This document shows positions 44,500 through 56,880 of a stretch of DNA of 64,000 nt, in pieces. Position 1 is the first letter of the stretch; every line of letters starts with the position of its first letter. The DNA is taken from NCBI GenBank assembly GCA_008638375.1, contig CM018043.1, positions 43,351,417-43,415,416 on the forward strand, written 5' to 3'. This DNA is from Nyssa sinensis. Taxonomy: Eukaryota; Streptophyta; Magnoliopsida; Cornales; Nyssaceae. A program made the position numbers and the translations under genes. The notes below the pieces were generated by a model. That model worked only from the letters and a program-made list of their open reading frames with translations, did not search any database and was not told the origin of the DNA.

Positions 44500-47253
44500 A
44501 GTGTAACTATATTATAAACAAGGGTCTAAGATAGTAGTAGTCAAGACAACATTAGCCCAATAAGAATTTGGCACGTGCATATTAAATAATAAAGTATGAG
44601 CAACATTCAATAAATGACAATACTTACATTCAACAACGTCATTCTGTTGAGATGCATAGGGATAAGTAGTCTGACGATTAATGCCATGTTCAATGCTAAA
44701 AAATCCATAAAAGATTTGAGTATATTCACATGCATTGTCAAACCATAAAATCTTGATGCATTTGTCAAATTGATCCAAGATTTCATTAAAAATCATCAAT
44801 CAAGTCATACAAGAGAAATCATCCACAAAGATTACATAATAGTGAAACCTAAAAGTAATTTTTATTCTTGCAGGACCACAATTATCTGAATTTACAATAT
44901 TAAAAAGACTAGATTGACGACTCCTTAAACTACTAGGGAAAGAACTATGGTGATGGTTGCCTAATTGGCAAGTCTCACATTCGAAAACAGATATGGGACT
45001 CAAATTAGGAACAATTTGACGTAATTTCTACAATGATGGATGACGCAAACGATAATGCCATTGCAAAGGATAAACTGTGGTACACAAAGTAGTAATAGAC
45101 TCTCCAAGATCCAAATAATAAAGACCATTGCGCTTATACCTCGAACGAATCACCTTTTTTATCTTGAGATCCTTAAACACATAAGAAGAGGGGAAAAAAG
45201 TTACTGAACACTGTAAAGACTTGGTCAATTGGCTCACAGATAACAAATTGAAAGGAAAATGAGGTATAAACCAGAAGACATGGAAAGAGATTCAGTAGGA
45301 TGAAGATCGCCCGTTCCAAGCACTGGTCGAAAGAAACCATTAGCTAACACAATACGAGTTTTTAATGGGTGAAGATTAGAGAACAAAGAAGAAATACCAA
45401 ACATATGAGGTAGATAAATGAGGGGAAAGAGAAGACAACTGTTGTAGAAGCTGACTAAGTTGAGAAGTGATAGCGTCATAAGAATCAGAAGGAACAAAAC
45501 TCGGATCCTTTGAAGGTGCCAGTGGCACAGGGAGGAACAAAAGTATCATCCAATGTCTGATTAGCGTTGGTTGGTCGCCCCCATTTATCCCAACAGTAAT
45601 CTTCAGTGAGCCTTGTACTACTACAATAAGTACATTTCCACTCAGAGTGATTACCATGACCAATCCGTCCACCACGTCTAGAACCTTGGCCACCACCATC
45701 ACGATTACCACTTGGATGAGAACGTTGGCCACCACCACGACCACTACTACAGCCACCACAGAAACCACCACGACTACCATCACTAGAGATTAAAGTAGAG
45801 GACTCTCTAGAGAAGAAAGCAGACCCACAAGTGAGAAAGGCGCGCTAAAGGCGAGAGTAAGCATTGGCTGCAGTTGGAAGCTTCTCACTAGCCAAAATCT
45901 GATCTTTAAAGACACTATACGCGGAATTGAGGTCATACAAAAATAAAGCAACTTGAAATTCCTCACGCTAACGTCGCTAAACCTCTAAATCGGTATTCAA
46001 TGGTTGATAAAGCATAAGCTCCTCCCATAACCCCTTCAAAATACCATAGTGTTTTGCAAGAGACTTGTCACCTTGTTTAGTGTTAAACATACGTTCAAAA
46101 ATATCATAAACTCGAGAGACATTATGCTCCTAAGAATACATCTATTCAAGTGCTACCCATATCTTTTTGCCCGTGTCAAGAAGTTGAACATTTGCGACCA
46201 CAAGGTGCCATGCTAAGCCACAACCATGTCATGACTAAGGAATTCTCACCCCACTAATCTTCTAAATCTTTTGCATCTGAAGGTGGGTTTGTAGTAAGAT
46301 ATTTGATTTTTTTCTTTGCATGTAGAAAAACTTTAAAACAATAAGACCATGAATGATAATTATTGCCATTTAACTTCACAAAGGTAACCAATCTCATCGG
46401 CTCATCTACAATAGAATGTTTGGCATCATCGGATGAAGCCATAGGGAGGAATCAACAATAGTACTTCAACAAAAAAAAACAATCATCACAACCACAGATT
46501 TTTGTACTAAGCCAAAAAACCAAAGAACACAACACAGTAGTTGAAGAACACACCAAAACAACTGACCCAATCAGCTGCGTATGTATCTAGAACATAGAGA
46601 ACCCCAAAACGATTTGAACAAGTCAAGAAACCAAACGAACGAACCACCAGTTGTATCCGGTAGCTTCTGCCGACCACCAGAGAAGCTTCTTCTCATCCAA
46701 ACATCAACAAAAAGGACATGAACTGATTGCAAATGGTTCTAGATCATCTAGATGCACCCCATAGACCAGATCAAAGCACCAAAAACTAGTCAATCCGTCT
46801 GAAAACACATATCACAAATCTGACCACTATTTTCCAAAAAAAATCCAAAAATAGGAAACTCCCTCTAAACAACCTCAAAAAATTTCAAAAAAATATCCAT
46901 AATAATCAAAAGCATCTGACAACCCAACCAACAAATTTCAGCAACCGGAATGTGCTAATGTCATCACTACGAACGCTGACATTAGCCCTGGACTACATAG
47001 TAATAGTTTCCTGTGGCCTTTGACTATCTTCTAGTGATTTTTAGCCTTCGATTTTGCTCTTATACCAAGTCAAATTGATATGTATTTAGGGCTTGAATAA
47101 AGAAAAGGAAGAGAGAAGAGAATATTGTAAGTGTTGGTTGTGTATACACATCACCAACTATTTATATTGTGCGAAAGAAGAAATGAAGATTACAATATCA
47201 CCCTAGCTTAAGTACTAGCTTATTACAAAATCAAGGACTTAAGAACTCTAACA
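44500..47253 (-). mobile_element. Truncated Ty1/copia element, antisense, with 5' LTR
   Basis: Reading from high to low coordinates: LTR (47253-47076), primer-binding-like site, gag start at 46442 (LVTFVKLNGNNYHSWSYCF), a zinc-knuckle-like CTYC block near 45620, pre-integrase LQWHYRLRHPSL (about 45040), CETCQLGNHHHSSFPS, FVDDFS and the integrase core to about 44500, where the element ends abruptly inside the QQNDVVECKYCHLLNVAHTL region. RT, RNase H and the 3' LTR are missing. Many stops break gag. The Gly/Arg-rich tract at 45640-45780 reads as GRGG-type sequence before the knuckle. Confidence 0.85.
47076..47253 (-). repeat. 5' LTR of the truncated antisense copia
   Basis: Read on the minus strand it starts TGTTAGAGTTC and ends with CA, followed within a few bases by TTGGTATAAGAGC, a decayed primer-binding site. 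It is about 178 bases; the exact end is uncertain by a few bases. Confidence 0.55.
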
Positions 47254-47877
47254 TAGACAATTTTTAATGGTCCATCACCGTGTAGCATGGAATAAAATAT
47301 TGGTTGTTATACGCAAAATATTAGCCGTTACATAGTGGATTTTGGAGGTGCCGGTTCTGATATGCATTGATTTATCAGTTGGAGAAAAAATTTGTTATAA
47401 TGGCTGTTACGTTTCCATTATGGGCCGTTACAGGCCGTTATGACAGTTTCAGGATCATTACAGCCTTGGTTGGCAGCTTGGCTATAAAGCAAGATTTTGA
47501 CCTCATTTTTTAAGCTTTTGTCCAACTCATTCTTATTTTCAAGCCTCCAAAACTGATTTTGAAGTCTAGATATGTTAGTTTTGAGCTAATTAATCATGAT
47601 TTAGACTTGTAGAAAATCTTTCAAGGTTGGATTTTCAAATGTAATGTTATGATTTGTTCATATCCTTTATATCTACTCAGTCTACTTATTTGGAGTTTGG
47701 ATCTTTTGATTGGAGATTGGGTATTGTGATCAGCGAGTAGATTTTGATTTTTGAAGATTAGGCTTATGGGTGGTGGTTCACAACTTCAAGTTTATGTTTA
47801 GAGCTTTTTGGACATTTTGGTAGTGATTTCATGAATTAATAAGGTATAAATTATAGATCATGAAGTAATGTACTTAG

Positions 47878-48785
47878 TGTTGTCAAAGGGTCGTTGCCTA
47901 AGCGATCTCTTGAGGAGATTTTTAGTCTTGGCGGACTTATATGTTCAAGGTAGGCGTCTTCATAGAGTTGATGGCTAGGCGATTGCCTTAAGCAAGGCAA
48001 AATGCGATCAGCCAATAGCCTTTTTAATTGTAACTTATTTTACTCATATGTCCCTTATGTTTATAGTGCTTTATGCACTTATTTAATACTTTTATAAGAG
48101 GCATATCAATATAAAAAAACATAATTGTAGTCTTGAAGTATTATTATCCAATATATTATATTTATACAAGTATTATTATCAAACATTAGCACAAAACTTG
48201 CCTAACAAACATTTAAATTATTTGAGATGTTGCAAAAAAATCAAAGCTTTGGGGAGAGTTGCACTTTCTACATGTAAAAAATTATAAATAGGGATTGGCA
48301 TTTCATCTTCTATTACCAAATTGATCACCTATCATCATTCTTCACTAAATTTGGGCCTGCTCACGATAAAAAATCTTTCCTCCATCAACAAAATTGATCA
48401 CCTATATGGGAAGTCTTCCCAACATAGGCCTGATTTTTTAGAATTAGTTTAGACGTTTACGAGATTGGCCCTATCATGTCATCAATATTATTAGGACTAG
48501 AAAGTTCACAAAAATTTCATCCACATGAGGCTTGGATAGATAACAAAACTATGATTAAAATGATCATATCACTTAAATACGTCATGTCACTTTTAGATTG
48601 AACTTTTTAGTGTTACATGTTAATTATTATAATGATAAGATATTACTTAACTTAGAATGAATTAAGTTTTTAATGCGTAATATATTTTTTTAAAATTATT
48701 TTTATAAGCTAGCACCTTGCTTCACTCAAGCTAGCACTTTTTCGGGCAATGTGAGACGGTGCCTTTCGCATTTAATCACATTGAA
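47878..48785. repeat. Dispersed element B (inverted partner of 41128-41618)
   Basis: The left part has TGTCAAAGGGTCGTTGCC and GGCTAGGCGATTGCC. The right part (48700-48780) reverse-complements the GGCGAC/CACATTAC part of element A. At about 908 bases it is the longer of the two copies. Confidence 0.7.
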
Positions 48786-49587
48786 TGGACTAAATTAATA
48801 TCTAGTAGTATTTTTGTTTTAATTGTAGTGTTCTAGAAATCATAATCGTTTTATCAAAAAATGTTTACTTTTTCTACTCATAAATAAATTGTGAAAGAAA
48901 TTGTCTTACCAACAATTGTTTACTTTTATGAATTATTAGTTGTAGACTTGTAATTGTATTTTTACTTATTATTTATATTAGTTAGTGGGTGAATGCAAGT
49001 TTATAGATAATAAATGATATTCTCTTATGGATTTGACTTAAAAAAATAATATAAAATCTAAAATATTTAGTAATACAACTTTCTAAATGTCAAAAAATAA
49101 AAAATGCTCAATGCGGTAAGAAAGAATCAAACAATGCATATTAGTGATTTTTAAAATGCTTGTTAATGATTGAAAAATATTCACGATAAGGGTTTTTTAT
49201 TCCCATTTTGTATCAATCGATACTCCTAATATAGTGTTACATCATGATCGTAACCATTTCGCATCCCGATACCACGATTTAACACCGTGCCATGTAGTGT
49301 GAAAGCATGACTGTGCTGTTAGTAATTTCTTAGTTTTAAACTACATAGAGAGATGTAATGGTTTTTTTGACTAAGCTAAATTGCCGTAGTTACGCCATAT
49401 ACAAACATGACAAATGATGCATCCAGTTGAGAGGCCATCACATTGTTGCACTAGACAAACTTATTAGTGACACAAACGGTTGGCAGGCTTGTCATTTTAT
49501 CCTTGTCTCTGGCATCTGGATCATTAAATGAGTGTTGTCTGCCATTCTATCGTCTTTTATCTGAAATGATTTGAATGGTGACAACAT
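48786..49587. other. AT-rich intergenic region
   Basis: No gene or clear repeat end was recognised here. Confidence 0.4.
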
Positions 49588-49729
49588 TCATGTCATCATA
49601 TTGGTATCCTTTTTCAATGTGTACAATTTATGACCTCCTTCAGAAATTTTTTGGCTGTAGGATGTTGCTCGAGTTCCTTGCATGGTAGTAACTAGTATTA
49701 GAACCAGACCAGAACTAAAATTAGCAAGC

Positions 49730-50315
49730 CTTCTCCCGACCAAATGTTTACCCTCCAAGAAATGATTCCAAATTCTTGGGAAGCCAATAATTGGCAGGAG
49801 AGGGGCCAGGCATGAACCTTCGCCCTTGACCATTTGGCAGGAAAGGGGAACTAACCTGTCAGTTTACGGAATCATCCCCTCTGCGTGGACACACAGGAAA
49901 ATAATACATGTTGCAGGGATGTTGACACAGTGAAAATATGAATATACACAGCCAGGACAAGGTATATGTGTGTGTGTTTCTATGTATGTAGCTATGCTTT
50001 TATATATCTGGGCACACACTTTATTTTGAGCCCTCAATACTTTTTCCTTCAGACATGTACAAATGAGGGCAGAAAAGTAAAGAAATTACATATTTTCTTC
50101 CATGTATGTCCACAAGTAATACCTCTCTCTCTCTCTCTCTCTGAAACTGTCTCAACTTCTTGTTACCAACACAATCACCACCAATTCCTTCCAAGGCTGA
50201 TGCTAGGGTTTCAGATGTTTACCTGTGGATGCTGCCAGCCTGCCACTGTTGGAGAACTGCCCTTGAGTTCTGTAACTGCTCCAACGGCCATTTAAATGAA
50301 CTGGTGCTGGAAATG
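49730..50315 (-). pseudogene. Two candidate exons of an unrecognised gene
   Basis: On the minus strand, a stretch between acceptor TTTCCAG and donor GTAAAC (about 50315-50222) reads PVHLNGRWSSYRTQGQFSNS and then GRLAAST. A second (about 49852-49757), after acceptor CTGACAG and before donor GTAAAC, reads VSSPFLPNGQGRRFMPGPSP and then ANYWLPKNLESFLG. The residue composition looks genuinely coding. The phases do not join directly (phase 1 into phase 0), and I do not recognise the protein. It may be a decayed gene fragment. Confidence 0.3.
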
Positions 50316-51170
50316 GTGGTTGTGCAGAAGTGAAGATGTAAAAGCACTAGGATGCCACTTTCTTCAAATAAATAGAAGTGATTTGGGCCGAAATTTCCCT
50401 CTCTAGTCTCTTCGTAAGTTTTGATCTTTTAGTTTTTCTGCTTCAACTTATGGTTTTGGTGTGAGAGAAAAACGAGGAAGCAAAAGAAAGCAAAAAGTAA
50501 AAACAACAGTGAAAATGCCTATCTCAGGATTAATTCTGTCTTCTTTTGAGGAAACCCAACATTAAGAAGTTAAGCATTGAGAGTATCCAAGATAGTGTTG
50601 GCCAAGCATCTGTTACTCTTCTCTCTTCCTTGTAAATGTTCATGCTTCTTAGGACACAAGCAACTAAGAGATAACCTTCCACAATCACATAGTGAGTGGT
50701 TTAGACAGCCCTTTTTTTCATCAGGAATTATGTTCAGCTACTAAGTGTTTCTCCAAGCCTTAGATACTGGTACATGAATAAAATTGATTCTGATGATTAT
50801 GTTTCATTGGTTTTCCTATATTTGTGTCGAACCAGTGGTTGTATCTTACATCCTGAAGGTTATTGTTATGATAACGTGATGTGCTTTATTGATTTCATTG
50901 CTTTTTTTGCTCTCCTTCCATACACACACACACATTTAATGGAAATGATAGATAAGTGATTCAGAATCATTGTATTGATGGAATGAAATAATTTCAATTT
51001 GTTCCACTCAGGAATGCCATCTGAATCTTCAGAGCGAAGTACTTTGTTTCGAAGGACAACTTTAATTTTATATTGGGGATGATTATTCCTGTTGGTCCAT
51101 ATTTTGATAGGAAAAAATACATTTTTTAATGTTTGTTATTTTGTTTTCTTTACTTTCAATATGGGTACAG

Positions 51171-52637
51171 ATTTGAGCAAAACATTATCAGAGTTGGGTT
51201 TGTTCAACAGACAAGCATTGATAGTGATTCCACATCACGGAGCTATTGGTCACCACAGAGGAGGGTCTTCATCCCGTAATCAAACAATTTCCACCACTGC
51301 TGTTGATTCTTCAACTGGAAGCAACGAGGGATAATTGGCATTCATGAAAAATATTTTATCTTACATGAATCCTCTCTCTTATCTTGGTGGTGGTGCCAGC
51401 TCATCAAATTCTGCAGCAGAATCTCAGAGCAGCACGTGGCAATATAGTGAGTTTCTGTACCTAATGTGATTTTTTTTCCTTAGATTTGTTCTTTTCACAT
51501 TTAATAGATTTTTTAGTAAGAAAGAACCATCAACGATTGGTGAACCACCAGCTTAAATCCGGGCCCAAGTCTATGCTGACATGGTCCCTTAGATTTTTTG
51601 ACTTGTGAACTTCATTTATTGCATCAGTGATTTATTTGGCATCCAAAATGAGTTAGTTCTTTTTTTTCCCCCTTCAACTCTGCATTTGCTTATAAATACG
51701 TTGGTGTAAATGTGTAATCCTTGCTATAGAATCCATGGTCTTTCACATATTTTCTCAATATTCTGATGTGCTTTGTTTTTTAAAGTTTATGCTGCGCACC
51801 TCTGCTTGCTTCTGTGTGTAAGGTTTGAATTCTCTTCTCTACCCTTTATTGGGGGTGAGAGGTTGAGGGTGTTGGAGTATTGTCATGCTAAAAACTTGCA
51901 TGCATTGTGCAAAATTTGTTATGTAATTTTATAATGAACATATGTGGTTAGTGTCTTGTTCTTGAAATGCAATGTCGGGTCAACTCTGCACTTAGTAATA
52001 TTACTCTGCTTATTGGAAAATGTAAATAAAAGAACTTTTACTTTCAAGACTAAAGTTGCATAGGTTTGTCAGTGTTCCCTTTTTTGGTGTCATTTTGTTT
52101 CCTTCAGTGTCAGATAATCTTCCTGACCACTGGTATTTTAATATTTTTTTTATGTCATGATAAAGGTGCTGTTTGAATGTTGATATTTCTTAGAATCATT
52201 TCCCCTCTTTTTTCCCCCCTTTTAATATTTTCCTTATTCAATGAGCATTGGAGATTTTGTCAAATACAAGAAGTAATAGAGGGGTATGTTTTCTGCTTTC
52301 AGGAAAGTGATGTTTTAAACTGCTTTCATGGCCCATGTTTTACTAATTTCTCTCTAATTTTGCATTCTGCTGTACTGCTTCTGAAATTACAGGTCCAAAT
52401 CCTGCACTGCAGAATAACCTGAGGGGCACAGGAAGACCCCATTCGACAGGCTCATCAAACCAAGGCACTGGTACGGCCAGTGGAAATTACAGCAAGAGCA
52501 GGCAACAAACCCCATCTCGTTTTGGAGGCAATATCCACACACTGAAACGTGACGAAGGCGATAGCAAGTTCAATAACCGAAACGCCTTTTGGAATGGGAA
52601 TTCCACACAGTATGGTGGCAATAATGATGGCAAATAA
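51171..52637 (+). pseudogene. UBX-domain protein (PUX type), last two exons, with a stop
   Basis: Exon 51171-51446 reads DLSKTLSELGLFNRQALIVI, then PHHGAIGHHRGG, then SYMNPLSYLGGGASSSNSAA; exon 52393-52637 reads SPNPALQNNLRGTGRP and ends GNNDGK with TAA at 52635. This is the end of the UBX domain plus the C-terminal tail of plant UBX proteins of the PUX11 kind, which bind the AAA ATPase CDC48. The exons join in phase. A TAA at 51332-51334 interrupts the first exon where the family usually continues with an aromatic residue. The large upstream part (thioredoxin-like region and most of the protein) is not found between 48800 and 51170. Confidence 0.78.
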
Positions 52638-54639
52638 GATTGCGGGAAATCACCTTCCAACAAGATGTAGATCTTTGAGGTTTAATAGCAGTTCACTTGC
52701 TTTCTGATGATAACTGACTTTGATTTTGAAAATAATAATAGTAATAACACAAGAATATCTTACCGTTAAGTTAATAAATCTGTAGTGCTTGACATAGGAT
52801 AAGGTTTTATAGTTGGGCCTTATAATGTGTTGGCATGTCAGGCCTCTCAGTTCATGTCCGTAAATATACTCGTAGAAGTTGAGGTTGCATATTGATTGCA
52901 TATATAATTTCCCTGAACCATTTTAAAGACGTATTGATTGGATATGATGATTTCTGACAATTGATTGATCTGCTCGTGTTTTGAAATGATCATCGTTGTA
53001 GATGATTCAACTGTAAATCAAAATTACGTTTCAGTGAGTAGCTCAAAACATGGTTGAAAGCATTTCAGGAGAGTTGAATATACTTGAAGGATGGCTGGTC
53101 TTGAGTCTTGACAGTTGACACCACTGAGCAGAGATTGCCTTGTGGGCTGCAAACTAGGGTTAGATCTCCTGGTTTAGACGACCTTTATTTCTTCTTGTGT
53201 GAACTACTGGAGTAGAATTGTTGGCCTTTTGACCAATTTCATGCACTGCCGCCATTTGGTGGATAAGGAAATATAAGTGAAAATAAGGGATAAATTCATG
53301 TCATTCTTCTTTACTTTTGATTATTTTTAAAGAGAATTATGATCTCTTATATTTTTTAGGCAGCAGAGAGAATACCATGGAAATAGTCTACTTGTCTGCT
53401 CTTATCTTCTCTTCTCTTTAGAGGGCGAGTTTTGACGCGGTAAGATTTTCTCCCTACAATCAGTAGCCAGAATACTGAGCCAAAACAATCCTGTCCCATG
53501 ACAAAACAAGGGTTCTTTTCAGTTGGCCAACTTCGAAGGGCAGCAAAATTTCAGTAGATTGTCACCTGATACCAGTAGTAGTTTTTCTGATGATCTTGAA
53601 TGAAAAGTGGAGAGTAGGATGGCAATTTAATCTGTCTCGTTGAGAATTCGCTAATCCTGTCCCTAGTGAAACAAGTTTTGGGAAAATGTTTTATATTCCG
53701 TTTGGGTTTGGGGTGAGTTTGGAAAGAAGGCATCACTTCTTGCTTCACTCCGATTATATAAAGTAAAATAATAAAAGTATTTTGTGCTATATAGTCAATG
53801 TTTATAATGATATTTATTAGTTACCCACTAAAAATTTAGGCAAACTTGATAAGAGTTATATATTCAAAAAAAATATATTATTCTAATTTTTCTTTTAACA
53901 TGCATATTTCTTATTTTAATACATAATATTTTCTTTGAAATGTGTTAATTATAATTAATTTAATAAAATAAATAAATAAATAAAAGTTTAAAATAAATGA
54001 GAGACTCTGATGGGACCTGTTCCAGCCTATCATGGAGTTTAAACGGGTTTGTGGATAAACTTTTTTTCGTGAGGTGAAATTAAGAAAAGAATACTCTGTC
54101 CCAACCCCATCTCGTTGCCATTCCTAGAGAGTGTTGGAAAAGGATCATATCCAAGGGAAATTTTTATGTTGCTCTCTCTCTCTCTTTTGGAATATAGAAA
54201 CATTGATAGATAAAGTAAATATTATGATTAGGAGAGTTAATATAACATACTTGGAGCATCTCAAATGGTCGTTCTATTCATGCGGCTAATGTCAAGTAAT
54301 GGCACAATCATCAAAATAGGTGCTCCAATGGCAAGTTATATAGCATGTTAAAAAATAGCAATGTAATGTTATATATTTTGACATATTTGGCAGGCCATGT
54401 AACAACTTATTAGAATTAGAATGACAGATGATGAATGGTAGTTAGTTAAGAAAAATAGTGTATTTGTATCACAAGAATAACAATTTTTTGAAACACACTA
54501 ATATAGCATTTTAATACTGTAATAGTACCAAAATATAACTTTAAAAAGAAGAAAACACATTTTTGCATTGGAGATGCTTTCACAACAAAATAATTGGGTA
54601 AGAGCTAAAGAAAGCTAAGAAAATTGGAAAGATTAGATG
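52638..54639. other. Intergenic region
   Basis: No gene was recognised. There are short AT-rich and (CT)n stretches (54172-54186). Confidence 0.4.
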
Positions 54640-55135
54640 TGAGCTTTATTATACTGAAAAAATTAAAATTAAAATTGATATAGGGTAATACTAATAAAAC
54701 TTGTATTAGAGATAATATAATTGATATTATTAGGGTAATGCATCTTAAATAAGACTAGATGAATATATTAAAACATAATTATGGGAATATATGAATGAAT
54801 TAAGTTTAGGACATATTGTAAGAGAAATTGTTTTTTTTATAGAGAGGACTTTAGAGTATGAAATGGCATATGGATTTGGAGATAGAAATAATGTTAAGAG
54901 ATGCAATATTAGATTTCATAAGACTAGACGAATATATTAAAGCATAATTTTGGGAGCATATGAATAAATTAAATTCTGGGCGTATTGTAGGAGAAAAAAA
55001 TATTTATAGGAGGGGACTTTAATGGTTACATATGAAAAGATTGTGGAGGGCATAGAATGGTATATTAATCCAGAGATAGAAATGGAGTTAGAGATGTAAT
55101 ATTAGATTTCACAACAACATATGATTATCAATCAC
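54640..55135 (+). mobile_element. RTE LINE endonuclease fragment with internal duplication
   Basis: The second unit reads, across small frame breaks, DEYIKA, FWEHMNKLNSGRIVGE, FIGGDFNGYI and RDRNGVRDVILDF, matching the apurinic-type endonuclease domain of plant RTE LINEs (GGDFN is the key block). The first unit (about 54750-54908) is a diverged direct copy of the second (about 54915-55105). No downstream RT is attached. Confidence 0.65.
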
Positions 55136-55497
55136 TTTCAATAAATATAAATACACACACGCGCACACTAGTAGACCCATCCTAGATGATGAAGAAACCA
55201 AGAGGTAACAGAGGTATGATGAGGGATAGGAGGAGAGCCAGCTATCTGAAACACTATTTCATCTACAAGCTGGTGGCCCAAAGGACCCACTTTGTTGTTA
55301 GTAATGATGCTTTGCCTGCCCCTAAGGAAGGTCAATCATATGCATAGTGTTACTTTTGTATTTTTTTTAAAGAGAAAATGGTCAATCATATGCCCTTATA
55401 AAATGGACATGCCACATTGCCCATTAAACAATTGATGAAGCAACACTACTAAATTAAGAATGGATATCATGTATATGTATATATATGTGTGTGTATA

Positions 55498-55561
55498 TAA
55501 TGGCTAATCTCACAAAATATGAAAATACTATTCATTCCCACAATCTAAGAAATAAATTTCA
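55498..55561. repeat. 64-base direct repeat, left copy
   Basis: This segment (TAATGGCTAATCTCACAAAA and onward) recurs with few changes at 58011-58074, so the two copies bracket the LTR element and its host repeat. Confidence 0.85.
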
Positions 55562-55702
55562 ACATTAATATTGATTGATGATATTTTTACTAAGTAATTA
55601 AATTTTGTGGAGAAATCCTTTTCATCATTAATTTCCTTATTAGATTAATGATAGACAAAAGAGACTATGATAGGAAAAATTATAAAATCATATAAATAAG
55701 TG

Positions 55703-56032
55703 TGTTAGAAGTATAATAGGGTTACCCATATATTATTGTGATACTAGGGCTAGGATTAGCCGCCCCACATATTATTGTGTAATGGATTAGGATTTCATAA
55801 TTTGTTTCTTTTATTAATACTTTCTATGTACAACCTCATGACCCTTGTTTCCTTTATTAATAGTTTCCATGTATAATCTCATGACCCTCTTATATGAGGA
55901 ACTCTCTTGTTTAGTTTCACATAATCAATAATATAATACAATGTAGTCCTTTTGGATTTTTTTCTTTCTCTCTCTCTTCTCTCTTTCTTCACTATTTGTT
56001 TTCTCTTTTATGTTATTCCATCAAATCTAACA
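55703..56032 (+). repeat. 5' LTR of the non-autonomous element
   Basis: TG...CA ends; contains CTCTTATATGAGGAAC near 55888, a plausible TATA region, and a pyrimidine tract near 55960-55990. Confidence 0.85.
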
Positions 56033-56044
56033 TGGTATTAGAGG
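56033..56044 (+). other. Primer-binding-site-like sequence
   Basis: TGGTATTAGAGG follows the LTR CA end directly and resembles the initiator tRNA-Met complement. Confidence 0.7.
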
Positions 56045-56270
56045 TATAACCTTTTGGTATTCTTAGTTCCAACCCTAAAGTGGTGATTACTATCACCACT
56101 GCCTTTCTGGCGGCCCTTCTTTTACCAAACCCAGGTGGTGACTCTTATCATCACCAACTTACTATGGTGACTACTATCACCACTGTTGCTCGGTGCCACA
56201 AATACACTGTCATTATCATCACTGACGGGCACTAGCATCACCAACTACGTGTGTTGCCACAAAAATCTTT

Positions 56271-56655
56271 ACACGTGTTACGTCACGTGTTCAATATCTT
56301 TAGTTACGTGTTACGTCACGTAAGCTCTTGCACGTGTTATGCCTCATGTTTAATATCTTCAGTTATGTGTTACACCACATAAGCCCTCACACATGTTATG
56401 CCACATGTTCAATATCTTCAATTACGTGTTACGCCATGTTAGCCCTCACACGTGTTACGCCACGTGTCCAGTATATTCAATTATGTGTTATGCCACGTAA
56501 GCCCTCACACGTGTTACGCTACATGTCTAGTATCTTCACTTACGTGTTATGCCACGTAAGCTCTTGCAAGTGTTCCGTCACGTGTTCAACATGTGTTCCA
56601 ACCCCACCAGCTACGTGTGTCGTCACGTAAACCGTTACACGTGTTTCGTCACGTG
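56271..56655 (+). repeat. Tandem array, about 60-base unit, rich in ACGT cores
   Basis: Units start near 56271, 56330, 56390, 56449, 56508 and 56567, with a partial unit to 56655. Each carries variants of ACACGTGTTACGTCACGT, a spacer around TTCAATATCTTCA, and a second TTACGTGTTACGCCACGTAA block. Many perfect CACGTG sites (G-box) and TACGTG/ACGTCA cores are visible. The array keeps an open frame at 56328-56630, but repeat structure rather than protein explains it. Confidence 0.9.
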
Positions 56656-56880
56656 GTCAGCTCAATCAGAATCGGATACACGCTTCCATGCATTGCCTTC
56701 AATACCAGCTCCGCACTTTCATGCGCCATCATTGACTCTATTAAGAGTTTAGCTCCACTGGCATGTCAGCTTGGGTTACATTTACATTTCAACTACAACG
56801 CCAACAAGTCAACTGTCTACTTATAAATTTTATTTTCAAACTCAAGTTGGTCTACCTCCCACCTTAAATTTGAAGGGGGG

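Noticed and set aside
45376..45783. Val-rich minus-strand frame of 135 codons
   Set aside because: It is a shadow of the Gly/Arg-rich gag tract of the antisense copia in a neighbouring frame.
56328..56630. 100-codon open frame in the LTR element interior
   Set aside because: It is produced by the 60-base tandem units (a multiple of three) and is Cys/His/Tyr-rich only because of the repeat; no protein family fits.
56271..56655. Possible CRISPR-like array
   Set aside because: The units are diverged tandem repeats without unique spacers, in a plant LTR element.
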